Assembly: GCF_034670185.1 (NCBI RefSeq)
Contig: NZ_JAXMNY010000001.1
Coordinates: forward strand, 620,001-684,000
Length of the DNA stretch: 64,000 nt
From: Nisaea sp.
GTDB lineage: Bacteria > Pseudomonadota > Alphaproteobacteria > Thalassobaculales > Thalassobaculaceae
Direction: 5' to 3'
Part shown: positions 46,033-54,950 of the stretch, in pieces
How positions within the stretch are numbered: position 1 is the first letter of the stretch
How the letters are laid out: each line of letters opens with the position of its first letter
The notes under the pieces: generated by a model
Told to the model about the DNA's origin: nothing
Seen by the model: only the letters and a program-made list of their open reading frames with translations
Databases searched by the model: none
Position numbers and translations under genes: made by a program

Positions 46033-46052
46033 AGGACAGGATGCCCTGTCCT
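46033..46052. repeat. Perfect 8-bp inverted repeat
   Basis: AGGACAGG (46033-46040) and CCTGTCCT (46045-46052) around a 4-nt loop, followed on the + strand by a T-poor sequence, so a terminator is doubtful. It lies in the 256-bp gap between the permease remnant and the DUF1330 gene. An operator or a small hairpin repeat is equally possible. Confidence 0.5.
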
Positions 46053-46154
46053 AGGCTGCAATAATTTTAGGCGATTTTCATGCTGCGTCGCACAAAAAAG
46101 CATCAATTGACGTTCACCGTGCCGGTAAATCGCATCGCAGCACGGTAAGAGGTG

Positions 46155-46442
46155 TCACACGCCTTCTACCAGGACGGCATTGCCTGAGGATGCGGCCCGG
46201 CGAAGAGCTTTCGGCTTTTCATACTCGGCGGAATAATACCATTTCCGGGCTTGCTCGAAGCTGTCGAAGCGAACCACCACTGTGCGAGGGTTGGGAGAGC
46301 CTTCAAGGTCTTCCTGCTTGCCGCCGCGGATGATGTACTCGCCGCCATATTGCTTGATCGTGCCAGGGACCAAGGCACGATATTCTTCGAATGCAGCAGC
46401 GTCAGAGACGTCGATCTGGGCAATGATGTATCCGGCCGGCAT
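46155..46442 (-). CDS. DUF1330 domain protein
   Basis: A 95-residue protein filling the DUF1330 domain: YIIAQIDVSDAAAFEEYRALVPGTI, then GGEYIIRGGKQEDLEG and VVVRFDSFEQARKWYYSAEY. The fold is a ferredoxin-like dimeric alpha/beta barrel. Function is unknown. It is divergent from the next hypothetical gene with about 125 bp between them. Confidence 0.9.
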   Translation of the reverse strand: MPAGYIIAQIDVSDAAAFEEYRALVPGTIKQYGGEYIIRGGKQEDLEGSPNPRTVVVRFDSFEQARKWYYSAEYEKPKALRRAASSGNAVLVEGV

Positions 46443-46566
46443 CGTGTCTTCCCCCGTTTGTTTTCTCTTCGATGCACTGTAGCCGTTCCGGACCTCCTGT
46501 TGCCAATCGGCGAGGCGAATGCTTCAGTTCCCGACACGCATCAATGGAATGTCGAGGGAGGACATT

Positions 46567-46890
46567 ATGAGCGCGGGTGAAGGCGAGATTCTGCTGACGG
46601 TGTTTCTGAAGCATCAGAAAGATAAAAATCTCAGCGAAATCAATGAGAAGCTTGAGAATGCCGAGTTCTGGAAACTGTTTCCGCCGGAAGGCATCGAAGT
46701 GGTCAACTGGTACGTGATGATGGGGATCGGGCAGGTTGCTATCCTGCGGGTGCCGGGCCATCGGCTGCGTGAGGTCAACCTGGCGATAGAGAAAAGTGCC
46801 TGGGGTGCGTTCGATACCGAATTCTACCCGACTTACGATTTCATGCCGGTGTTGAAAGACATCAAAGCCCGGCAATGCCGGGAGGCTTGA
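46567..46890 (+). CDS. Conserved hypothetical protein of ferredoxin-like appearance
   Basis: A 107-residue protein I cannot name. The alternating pattern ILLTVFLKHQKDKNLSEINEKLENAEFWKLF, then EVVNWYVMMGIGQVAILRVPGHRLREVNLAIEKS suggests a beta-alpha-beta ferredoxin-like fold similar to small dimeric alpha/beta barrel proteins. GGGAGG 7 bp before the ATG at 46567 gives the start. No signal peptide or membrane segment. It precedes nadE by 59 bp in the same direction. Confidence 0.72.
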   Translation: MSAGEGEILLTVFLKHQKDKNLSEINEKLENAEFWKLFPPEGIEVVNWYVMMGIGQVAILRVPGHRLREVNLAIEKSAWGAFDTEFYPTYDFMPVLKDIKARQCREA

Positions 46891-46949
46891 GCGCTGGGCT
46901 GACTGTTTTCGCTTTGTGAGCTTGCCCGCGCCGCGCTAAGAGAAGCGCC

Positions 46950-48644
46950 ATGACCGAGACACTTACGATTGCGTTGGCCCAGTTGAACCCGACTGTCGGG
47001 GACTTTCAGGGCAATCTCGAACGGTTGCGCAAGGCGCGGGCCGAGGCGGCGGAGCATGGCGCGGACCTGCTGCTCACGAGCGAGCTGTATATCTGCGGCT
47101 ACCCGCCGGAAGATTTGATCCTGAAGCCGATGTTCGTCGACAGCATCCGTATCGCTGTCGATGCGTTCGCTGGGGAAACCGCCGACGGCGGACCAGCGGT
47201 GCTGCTTGGCACACCGTGGCGCGGCGATGACGGCCGGGTCTATAATGCGATGATTCTGATCGAGGACGGCAAGGTCACTGGCGAGCGCTACAAGGCCGAT
47301 CTGCCGAATTACGGCGTGTTCGACGAGAAGCGGGTGTTCGCCGCGGGCGACATGCCAGGGCCAATTGCCTTCAAGGGCGTGCGCATCGGCATTCCGATCT
47401 GCGAGGATATCTGGACCCCTGATGTGGTCGAGTGCATTGCCGAGACGGGCGGTGAAATCCTGCTGGTTCCGAACGGCTCTCCGTTCGAGGCAGGCAAGAC
47501 GGATCAGCGCCAGCAGCTCGGGATCTCCCGCGTGGTGGAAAGCGGCTTGCCGCTGGTTTATCTGAACCAGCTTGGAGGCCAGGACGAATTGGTGTTCGAC
47601 GGCGCGTCCTTCGTGCTGAATGCGGACCGGACTCTCGCGGCGCAGCTGCCCGCGTGGCAGGAGAAGGTCGTCATCACGCGCTGGCGCAACGGGCCGAATG
47701 GCTGGGTTTGCGCGCCGGCTGAAACCGTCGAGATCGAAACCAAGGACGCGGCGCTTTATCAGGCGCTGATCTGCGGTGTCCGCGATTATGTGAACAAGAA
47801 CGGCTTCAAGGGCGTGCTGATCGGCATGTCGGGCGGTATCGATTCCGCCCTGAGTGCCGCCGTCGCCGTCGACGCGCTTGGGCCCGACCGGGTGCATTGC
47901 GTGATGATGCCGTCGCCTTATACCAGCCGGGAGAGCCTGGAAGACGCGGCTGAAGCGTCCCGGTTGCTTGGCGTGCGTCTGGACGAGATCAATATCGGCC
48001 CGGCCATGGCCGCCTTCGACGAGATGCTGGCGCCGTTCTTCAAGGGCACCAACAGCGACATTACAGAAGAGAACATCCAGTCCCGCTCACGCGGCATGGC
48101 CCTGATGGCCCTGTCCAACAAGTTTGGCTACATGGTGCTATCGACCGGCAACAAATCCGAGATGTCCGTCGGTTACGCGACGCTCTATGGCGATATGTGC
48201 GGCGGCTATAATGTGCTGAAGGACGTCTACAAGATGTCCGTCTTCGCGCTCTGCCGCTGGCGCAACGAGAACAAGCCCGCCGGCGCTCTCGGCCCTGACG
48301 GTGCGGTCATGCCGGAGCGGATCATTACCAAGCCGCCGTCCGCCGAACTTCGGCCTGATCAGAAGGACGAGGATTCCCTGCCGCCCTACCCGGTGCTGGA
48401 TGCGATCCTGGAAGAGCTGATCGAGAATGAGACACCGATCGCGGATATCGCGGCCAAAGGCTATGATGCGGAGACAGTGCTCAAGGTCTGGCGGCTTCTG
48501 GATCGCGCGGAATACAAGCGCCGCCAGGCACCTCCGGGCGTCAAGGTCACGCTGAAAGCCTTCGGCCGTGACCGCCGTTATCCGCTGACCAATGCCTTCC
48601 TCGGCGCCTATGTGGCGTCGCCCGCAGCCAAGGCCGCAGAATGA
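46950..48644 (+). CDS. nadE: Glutamine-dependent NAD+ synthetase
   Basis: A 564-residue enzyme with two domains. The N-terminal nitrilase-fold glutaminase (1-260) has the Glu-Lys-Cys triad (SELYICGYPPED, YKADLPNYGVFDEKR, GIPICEDIWTP). The C-terminal ATP-pyrophosphatase (285-560) has the P-loop MSGGIDSALSAAVAV and LSTGNKSEMSVGYATLYGD. It amidates deamido-NAD in the last step of NAD synthesis. It shares ATGA with gltX downstream, so the two are one transcript. Confidence 0.96.
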   Translation: MTETLTIALAQLNPTVGDFQGNLERLRKARAEAAEHGADLLLTSELYICGYPPEDLILKPMFVDSIRIAVDAFAGETADGGPAVLLGTPWRGDDGRVYNAMILIEDGKVTGERYKADLPNYGVFDEKRVFAAGDMPGPIAFKGVRIGIPICEDIWTPDVVECIAETGGEILLVPNGSPFEAGKTDQRQQLGISRVVESGLPLVYLNQLGGQDELVFDGASFVLNADRTLAAQLPAWQEKVVITRWRNGPNGWVCAPAETVEIETKDAALYQALICGVRDYVNKNGFKGVLIGMSGGIDSALSAAVAVDALGPDRVHCVMMPSPYTSRESLEDAAEASRLLGVRLDEINIGPAMAAFDEMLAPFFKGTNSDITEENIQSRSRGMALMALSNKFGYMVLSTGNKSEMSVGYATLYGDMCGGYNVLKDVYKMSVFALCRWRNENKPAGALGPDGAVMPERIITKPPSAELRPDQKDEDSLPPYPVLDAILEELIENETPIADIAAKGYDAETVLKVWRLLDRAEYKRRQAPPGVKVTLKAFGRDRRYPLTNAFLGAYVASPAAKAAE

Positions 48645-49990
48645 CCTCTTCGAGTAATGTGATCGTCCGTTTCGCGCCGAGCCCGACGGGCCGCCTGCAT
48701 GTTGGCAATACCAGGACTGCGCTGGTCAACTGGCTGTTTGCCCGAAAGGCCGGCGGTACTTTCCTGCTGCGCATGGACGATACTGACGACGAGCGTTCGA
48801 CCGAGGAATATGCGCGCGGTATCGAAGAGGACCTGACCTGGCTCGGTCTCACCTGGGACCAGTTCGCGCGCCAGTCGGACCGGCTGGACCGCTATGACGC
48901 CGCCGTTGAGCGTCTGAAAGCCTCCGGGCGGCTTTATCCCTGCTACGAGACCCAGGACGAACTCGGCTTGAAGCGCAAGGCGCAGCTCTCCGCCGGACGG
49001 CCCCCGGTCTATGACCGCTCGGCGCTTAACCTGACCGACGCGGAGAAGGTGGAGAAGGAAGCGGCGGGCATTCAGCCGCACTGGCGCTTCAAGCTGATCC
49101 ATGAGGAAGAGCGCTGGAGCGATCTGGTGCGGGGCGAGTCCCATTATCACATGGCCAGCCTCAGTGACCCGGTGCTGCTGCGCGCCGATGGCCGGCCGAT
49201 CTACACGCTGGCCTCCGTGGTTGACGATATCGAGCTCGGTATCACGCATATCCTGCGCGGTGAGGATCATCTGACCAACTCCGCCGCCCAGATTCAGCTC
49301 TTCAAGGCTCTCGATGCCGTCCCGCCGCAGATGGGACACCTGTCTTTGCTGACGGACGCGGACGGGCAGGGGCTTTCCAAGCGGCTCGGCTCGCTCGGTT
49401 TGCAACAGCTCCGGGATGATGGTCTCGAAGCCATGTCGATCAACACGCTGCTGGCCAAGATGGGCACCTCGGACCCGGTCGAACCCCGGCAGAGCCTCGA
49501 TCAGCTCGTCGCCGATTTCGATATTTCCAAGTTCTCCCGCGCGACGCCGCGCTTCGATCCGGCGGAACTGCATGGTCTGAATGCTAAGATCCTGCACGAC
49601 AAGGCATTCACTACTGTTGCCGACCGGCTGGCGGGGATGGGCATTGCCGGCGGTGAGCCGTTCTGGCTGGCGGTGCGCGGCAATCTCGAACTGCTGCGGG
49701 ACGCAAAACTCTGGTGGGATGTCTGCTCGGGCGAGATCGATCCGCTGATCGAGGATGCGGAATATGCCTCCGCCGCTGCGGCTGTCCTGCCGGACGTTCC
49801 GTGGGACCAGGGAACCTGGAAGGCATGGGCGGATGCGGTCAAGACGGCGACCGGGCGCAAGGGCAAGCAGCTCTTCATGCCGCTGCGCGAGGCGGTCACC
49901 GGGCAAAGCCGTGGACCGGACATGGGCGAGCTGCTACCTTTGATCCCGCGCGAGAAAGTGCTCGCTCGGCTGCAAGGCTCCCGCGCCTGA
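48641..49990 (+). CDS. gltX: Glutamyl-tRNA synthetase (possibly the GluRS2 type)
   Basis: A 449-residue class Ic tRNA synthetase. The HIGH-type motif is in FAPSPTGRLHVGNTRTALVNW and the KMSKS-type motif in GLSKRLGSLGL. It lacks the zinc-finger cysteines of E. coli GltX. The length and the GLSKR plus LGLQQLRDDG region recall the second GluRS (GltX2) of alphaproteobacteria, which can act preferentially on tRNA(Gln); this is my recollection of the family and is not shown by the sequence. It overlaps nadE by 4 bp. Confidence 0.92.
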   Translation: MTSSSNVIVRFAPSPTGRLHVGNTRTALVNWLFARKAGGTFLLRMDDTDDERSTEEYARGIEEDLTWLGLTWDQFARQSDRLDRYDAAVERLKASGRLYPCYETQDELGLKRKAQLSAGRPPVYDRSALNLTDAEKVEKEAAGIQPHWRFKLIHEEERWSDLVRGESHYHMASLSDPVLLRADGRPIYTLASVVDDIELGITHILRGEDHLTNSAAQIQLFKALDAVPPQMGHLSLLTDADGQGLSKRLGSLGLQQLRDDGLEAMSINTLLAKMGTSDPVEPRQSLDQLVADFDISKFSRATPRFDPAELHGLNAKILHDKAFTTVADRLAGMGIAGGEPFWLAVRGNLELLRDAKLWWDVCSGEIDPLIEDAEYASAAAAVLPDVPWDQGTWKAWADAVKTATGRKGKQLFMPLREAVTGQSRGPDMGELLPLIPREKVLARLQGSRA

Positions 49991-50142
49991 GGAACAAACC
50001 CGATGTTTTCGCGCAAGTTGCATGACGTGATCAATGTACCGGCTTTTCTTGCCGGCGATCTCTGTCGCGCCTAGGCGCCCGGACCGGCTCTGCCCGGTTC
50101 CCTTAAATAGTCCCCATTCCACGCGAAACGGAAGCCCGCGCG

Positions 50143-51537
50143 ATGTCCGCCATGACCATTAAATTGCACAATACGCTGACGCGTCAGAAAGAAACCTTCG
50201 AGCCGATCGACCCGTCGAACGTGCGGCTCTATGCATGCGGGCCGACCGTTTATGATTATGCTCATATCGGCAATGCGCGGCCTGTCGTCGCTTTCGATAT
50301 GCTGTTCCGGCTGCTGCGTCTCGTCTACGGCGAAGAGCATGTGCTCTATGTCCGCAACATCACGGACATCGACGACAAGATCAACGCACGGGCCAAGGAG
50401 TCCGGCATAAGCATCCGGGAGCTGACGGACGGCACCGCCGACATCTACCGGGCTGATATGGCCGAGCTGCAAGCGTTGCCGCCGTCGGTCGAGCCGCGTG
50501 CGACGGAGAATGTCGCCGGCATGATCGAGATGATCAGCGTACTGATCGAAAAGGGCCACGCATATGCTGCGGATGGTCACGTCCTCTTCAGCGTGCCGTC
50601 CATGGAGAAGTATGGCGAGTTGTCCCGCCGGAACCGGGATGAGCTGATAGCGGGTGCCCGTGTCGAGGTGGCGCCGTACAAGAAAGATCCGGCCGATTTC
50701 ATACTCTGGAAGCCGTCGGACGAAGAAACACCGGGCTGGGAAAGCCCATGGGGATATGGCCGGCCCGGCTGGCATATCGAATGCTCGGCCATGAGCGCGC
50801 GCTATCTTGGCGAGGAGTTCGACATCCACGCCGGCGGGCTCGACCTGATCTTCCCGCACCACGAGAATGAGATCGCCCAGAGCTGCTGCGCCTTCGGTAC
50901 CGACCGGATGGCACGCTATTGGGTGCATAACGGCTTCGTCACCGTCGAAGGCGAGAAGATGTCCAAGTCCGTTGGCAACTTCTACACCGTCAACGACTTG
51001 CTGAAGGACTGGCAGGGCGAGGTGATCCGCTATCATCTGCTGTCCACCCACTATCGGGCGCCGATGGATTTCTCCAAGGACGGCCTGAGAGAAGCGAAAG
51101 CCGCGCTCGACCGGTTCTATCTGGTGCTGCGCAATGTGGAGGTGGACGAGCTTCCCGACTCGAAACCTGATCGGCATCTGGTCGATGCACTGGCAGATGA
51201 TCTCAACACGCCGCTTGCGATTGCCCGTCTGCATGTGCTTGCGACAGAAGCCAACAAGGCGCCGACCCGGCGCAAGAAGGCGAAGGCGCAGGCCAAGCTG
51301 AAAGCATCGGGTGAGCTGATGGGGCTCTTCGGCAGCGATCCGGATGCCTGGTTCCGGTGGTCGTCCGACGCGGGGGAAAGCCTCAGCGATGCCGACATCG
51401 AGGCGCTGGTCGCACGCCGCATCGAGGCACGGAAGGAAAAGGATTTCGCCGAGGCTGATCGTGTCCGCGATCAGCTTGCCGAGGCCGGTATCGTGCTGGA
51501 GGATGGCGCGGGCGGGACGGCTTGGCGGCGCGGCTAG
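50143..51537 (+). CDS. cysS: Cysteinyl-tRNA synthetase
   Basis: A 464-residue class Ia synthetase. The zinc Cys is in [21 protein letters not shown], which also contains the HIGH motif. Other zinc ligands are in [15 protein letters not shown] and [21 protein letters not shown] is present in [13 protein letters not shown]-terminal anticodon-binding helical bundle follows (about 330-460). It charges tRNA(Cys). It is monocistronic; the PAS protein is convergent downstream. Confidence 0.96.
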   Translation: MSAMTIKLHNTLTRQKETFEPIDPSNVRLYACGPTVYDYAHIGNARPVVAFDMLFRLLRLVYGEEHVLYVRNITDIDDKINARAKESGISIRELTDGTADIYRADMAELQALPPSVEPRATENVAGMIEMISVLIEKGHAYAADGHVLFSVPSMEKYGELSRRNRDELIAGARVEVAPYKKDPADFILWKPSDEETPGWESPWGYGRPGWHIECSAMSARYLGEEFDIHAGGLDLIFPHHENEIAQSCCAFGTDRMARYWVHNGFVTVEGEKMSKSVGNFYTVNDLLKDWQGEVIRYHLLSTHYRAPMDFSKDGLREAKAALDRFYLVLRNVEVDELPDSKPDRHLVDALADDLNTPLAIARLHVLATEANKAPTRRKKAKAQAKLKASGELMGLFGSDPDAWFRWSSDAGESLSDADIEALVARRIEARKEKDFAEADRVRDQLAEAGIVLEDGAGGTAWRRG

Positions 51538-51559
51538 GCTGTTAAGCCCTAGCCTGGTC

Positions 51560-52171
51560 TCAGACGCTGTTGAAGGGAATCTCGGTGGCGACCATGCTGA
51601 CGAGAATTCGTTTCACCGTCGCGTCCTTGTCGACGAGCGGAAGGATCAGGCGGGACCAGCGGTCCCAGCGGGCGATCTTGTCCAGCTCATGAGTTCGTTT
51701 CTTGTCGTGCTCGGTATAGACAGTGATGTTGTTGCGTGCGGCCGCCTGATATTGCGGCCGCACATTACGCGTCGATTCCGTATTCAATTCCTCGCTGGTG
51801 CGCCCGGTGAGATCGGCTCCATAGGTATCGACCACCTGTGAGCCGTAAAGCCGATAGCGATAATTCGCGTAATTGTCCGTCGGCTCCAATACGACAATAG
51901 TCCCGAGCGCTGGCTTGACGTCGAGCGGATCGAACCGTTTGTAGAAAACCCCGTTTATGTCATCGCGGTATTTCGATTTGAACCAGTCCACCAGACAGCG
52001 ATGCTGCGGATGGATGAAATGGTTGCTGTCGAGGTCTGCATTGCGGACGGCGGAGATCGCATAGTTGTGCAAGGTGTAGCCGCGCGGATCCGGCAGTAAT
52101 CTCTGTAATTTTGGATCCGTGGGGGCCAAGGATGCGTAAATGAAATGGTCGTCTCGCAATGGTGCACTCAC
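51560..52171 (-). CDS. Single PAS_5-like domain protein
   Basis: A 203-residue protein consisting mainly of one PAS-like fold of the type common in Rhodospirillales. Visible: HRCLVDWFKSKYRD, VVLEPTDNYANYRYRLYGSQVVDTYGADLTGRT, then WDRWSRLILPLVDKDATVKRILVSMV as the final sheet. There is no output domain, so it may only bind a ligand or interact with a separate partner. The start is GTG at 52171. It is divergent from cimA over 234 bp. Confidence 0.82.
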   Translation of the reverse strand: MSAPLRDDHFIYASLAPTDPKLQRLLPDPRGYTLHNYAISAVRNADLDSNHFIHPQHRCLVDWFKSKYRDDINGVFYKRFDPLDVKPALGTIVVLEPTDNYANYRYRLYGSQVVDTYGADLTGRTSEELNTESTRNVRPQYQAAARNNITVYTEHDKKRTHELDKIARWDRWSRLILPLVDKDATVKRILVSMVATEIPFNSV

Positions 52172-52405
52172 AGGGTTGCAGAGGGTCTGAACTGGTAGGT
52201 GTACTCATACCGAGATGTGAATAATTTTAAGTTAAAACGCTAATTAAATTCAATAAATTTAGGGCTGATTTCCGAGGCGGGTTCACCAATCGTGAGCCAT
52301 GGGCGTCACCTGTTGAGGTCGTTGTTCAGTCCTGCCGGGCTAATGCCTTTGTGCCAGCCATCGCGGCAATGCTAAAACACCGTCACGCATAACAGGATCG
52401 GGCCC

Positions 52406-54019
52406 ATGACGGACAATCGTATCTATCTTTTCGACACGACACTCAGAGACGGACAGCAAACCCGCGGCGTCGATTTTACGCCGGCGGACAAGATTGCGAT
52501 TGCACGCGCTCTGGACGAGATTGGGATAGATTACGTCGAGGGAGGCTGGCCGGGCGCCAATCCCACCGATGACCGGTTTTTTGCCGATCCGCCGAAACTG
52601 GAGCGGGCAACCCTTGTTGCTTTTGGCATGACGCGGCGTCCTGGGCGCAGTGCGGAGAATGATCCGGGGCTTGCCGGTGTGCTCGGCTCGAAAGCGGGTG
52701 CGGCGTGTCTGGTTGGCAAGACATGGGATTTTCACGTCGATGTCGCCCTTGAGATCGAACGGGACGAAAATGTCCAGATGATCCGCGACAGCATGGCCCT
52801 GGCGATCAAACGCGGTTTCGAGCCCATGTTCGATTGCGAGCATTTCTTCGATGGCTACAAGGCCAATCCGGAATATGCGCTGTCCTGCGTAACGGCAGCC
52901 TATGAATCCGGTGCGCGCTGGGTCGTGCTTTGCGACACCAATGGCGGCGCGCTGCCGCATGAGGTCGAGCAGATCGTCACAGAGGTCATCAAGGTGGTGC
53001 CTGGCAGTCATATCGGCATCCACACGCATAACGACACCGAGAATGCGGTGGCCAATACGCTGGCGGCTGTGCGGGCCGGAGCGCGGCAGGTGCAGGGTAC
53101 GATCAACGGTCTTGGCGAGCGCTGCGGGAATGCAAACATCGTCACCCTGACGGCAATCCTAGGCCTTAAAATGGGTTACGAGACCGGCGTCGACGCGAAG
53201 GGCATGAAGCAGCTGAAGAAGCTGTCACGGATGCTGGATGACCGTCTGAACCGGTCGCCGAACCCGCATGCGGCCTTTGTCGGCGACGCGGCCTTCGCTC
53301 ATAAGGGCGGTCTGCACGTTTCGGCGGTCCAGAAAGACCCGAAGACTTATGAGCATATCGATCCGGAGCTGGTCGGGAACCAGCGCCATATTCTGGTCTC
53401 CGATCAGGCGGGTCGCTCGAACATTCTTGCCCGCTTTGCCGAGATCGGGGTTGAGATCGACCCGAAAAACCCGAAGATCCAGCGTCTGGTCGAGGATGTG
53501 AAAGAGAAGGAATTCCTCGGCTATTCCTTCGACACCGCGGAGGCCAGCTTTGAATTGCTGGCGCGCAGGACCGTTGAGTCTGTGCCGGATTACTTCTCCA
53601 TAGAGCGGTTCCGGGTAATGGATGAACGCCGCTTCAACGCGAAGGGGCAGACGGTGATCGAGTCCGAGGCGACAGCCACCGTCGTGGTTGCCGGTCAGCG
53701 CCTGCACGAAGTCGCGGTCGGTAACGGTCCGGTCAACGCGCTCGATCTTGCCATTCGCAAGGCTCTGAGCACCGCTTACCGGAACATCGATGACGTGAAG
53801 CTGATGGACTACAAGGTGCGTATCCTTCCGCCGCCGCCGAACAGCGACGGTACGGACGCGGTGACCCGGGTGATGATCGAAAGCGCCGCGCCGGACGGCT
53901 CCACGTGGCGAACGGTCGGCGTCTCAGCCAATATCATCGACGCGTCAATAATGGCGCTTTCCGACAGCCTGAACTACCGGCTGCTCAAATCCGGAACCGC
54001 CGCGAAGGTCGACGCCTGA
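52406..54019 (+). CDS. cimA: (R)-citramalate synthase
   Basis: A 537-residue enzyme of the HMG-CoA lyase/isopropylmalate synthase family. It starts IYLFDTTLRDGQQTRGVDF, the CimA-type catalytic start. Metal-binding HxH is in IGIHTHNDTENAVANTL, and QGTINGLGERCGNANIVTL follows. The C-terminal LeuA dimer/regulatory domain (about 395-530) includes DLAIRKALSTAYRNIDDVKLMDYKVRI. It condenses pyruvate and acetyl-CoA to citramalate, giving 2-ketobutyrate for isoleucine without threonine deaminase. trmJ starts 3 bp downstream. Confidence 0.93.
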   Translation: MTDNRIYLFDTTLRDGQQTRGVDFTPADKIAIARALDEIGIDYVEGGWPGANPTDDRFFADPPKLERATLVAFGMTRRPGRSAENDPGLAGVLGSKAGAACLVGKTWDFHVDVALEIERDENVQMIRDSMALAIKRGFEPMFDCEHFFDGYKANPEYALSCVTAAYESGARWVVLCDTNGGALPHEVEQIVTEVIKVVPGSHIGIHTHNDTENAVANTLAAVRAGARQVQGTINGLGERCGNANIVTLTAILGLKMGYETGVDAKGMKQLKKLSRMLDDRLNRSPNPHAAFVGDAAFAHKGGLHVSAVQKDPKTYEHIDPELVGNQRHILVSDQAGRSNILARFAEIGVEIDPKNPKIQRLVEDVKEKEFLGYSFDTAEASFELLARRTVESVPDYFSIERFRVMDERRFNAKGQTVIESEATATVVVAGQRLHEVAVGNGPVNALDLAIRKALSTAYRNIDDVKLMDYKVRILPPPPNSDGTDAVTRVMIESAAPDGSTWRTVGVSANIIDASIMALSDSLNYRLLKSGTAAKVDA

Positions 54020-54022
54020 GCC

Positions 54023-54796
54023 ATGGCTGGAACAGATAAGAGCAAGGCGGGCGCCCGCGGTGATGCGGATGCGCCGGTTGTCATTCTCGTGCGCCCACAA
54101 TTGGGAGAGAATATCGGTGCCGCCGCGCGGGCCATGCTGAATTGTGGGCTTGAAGAGATGCGGCTGGTGGCTCCGCGTGACGGCTGGCCGAATCCGAAGG
54201 CGGAATCAATGGCGGCCGGCGCCGTCACAGTCCTGGAAAATGTCAAAGTCTTCGAGACCACGAAAGACGCGATTGCCGATCTCAAGCTGGTTTTGGCAAC
54301 CACGGCCAGGAGCCGGGATCAGGTGAAGCGCGCCTTTACGCCCCGTGCGGGTGCGGCGGAAATGAAGCGCCATATCGGTAGCGGCCATCGGGGCGGTCTC
54401 TTGTTCGGGCCGGAGCGGTCAGGGCTGGAGAATGACGAGGTGGCTCTGGCCGATGCCATCGTGCATGTACCGCTGAACCCGGCCTTCTCCTCGCTCAATC
54501 TCGCGCAGGCGGTCCTTCTGCTTGGCTACGAATGGTATCAGGCGGGGGACGAGACCCCGGATCATATCCTGAGCGGCCAAAGCGATCCCGCCAGCGTCGA
54601 GGACAGGGAGTATTTCCTGAACCGCCTGGAAGACGAGCTGTACGAGGGGGGCTTCCTGTTTCCCGAAACCCTCGCGCCGACCATCCGCCGCAACATCCGC
54701 AATATCTTCAACCGGGCTCAAATGACGGATCAGGATGTGCGGACGATGCATGGCGTGGTCAGCACGCTGCTGAAAAAGAAAGACCGCTCTGACTAG
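54023..54796 (+). CDS. trmJ: tRNA (cytidine/uridine-2'-O-)-methyltransferase TrmJ
   Basis: A 257-residue SPOUT-fold RNA methyltransferase. VILVRPQLGENIGAAARAMLNCGLEEMRLVAPRDGWPN at the start, GLLFGPERSGLENDEVALADAIVHVPLNPAFSSLNLAQAVLLLGYE as the deep trefoil knot, and a C-terminal helical extension (about 165-255) as in TrmJ. It methylates the 2'-OH of position 32 in tRNAs. It starts 3 bp after cimA and is co-transcribed with it. Confidence 0.92.
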   Translation: MAGTDKSKAGARGDADAPVVILVRPQLGENIGAAARAMLNCGLEEMRLVAPRDGWPNPKAESMAAGAVTVLENVKVFETTKDAIADLKLVLATTARSRDQVKRAFTPRAGAAEMKRHIGSGHRGGLLFGPERSGLENDEVALADAIVHVPLNPAFSSLNLAQAVLLLGYEWYQAGDETPDHILSGQSDPASVEDREYFLNRLEDELYEGGFLFPETLAPTIRRNIRNIFNRAQMTDQDVRTMHGVVSTLLKKKDRSD

Positions 54797-54906
54797 GTCT
54801 CCCGGCAGATCCTTCAACAGGCAATCCGGGACGAAGTGTCGTGAGGAAAATCACCCAGATTTTCTACTAATTGACATCATAATGCATTCTGAATTACCTC
54901 TTATAA

Positions 54907-54931
54907 GGGAAAACTAAAAAAATAGTTTCCC
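54907..54931. repeat. Inverted repeat in the leader of the cNMP-binding membrane protein
   Basis: GGGAAAACTA (54907-54916) can pair with TAGTTTCCC (54923-54931) with one bulged A, over an A-rich loop. It lies 20 bp before the start codon in an AT-rich intergenic segment, between trmJ and the membrane protein. It could be an operator or a hairpin near the ribosome-binding site. Confidence 0.5.
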
Positions 54932-54950
54932 GAATAAAGAGAGTAACCGG

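Noticed and set aside
50003..50074. A 23-codon ORF (MFSRKLHDVINVPAFLAGDL..) after gltX
   Set aside because: Too short to support without conservation data; the inverted sequence ACCGGC..GCCGGC there may be only a hairpin.
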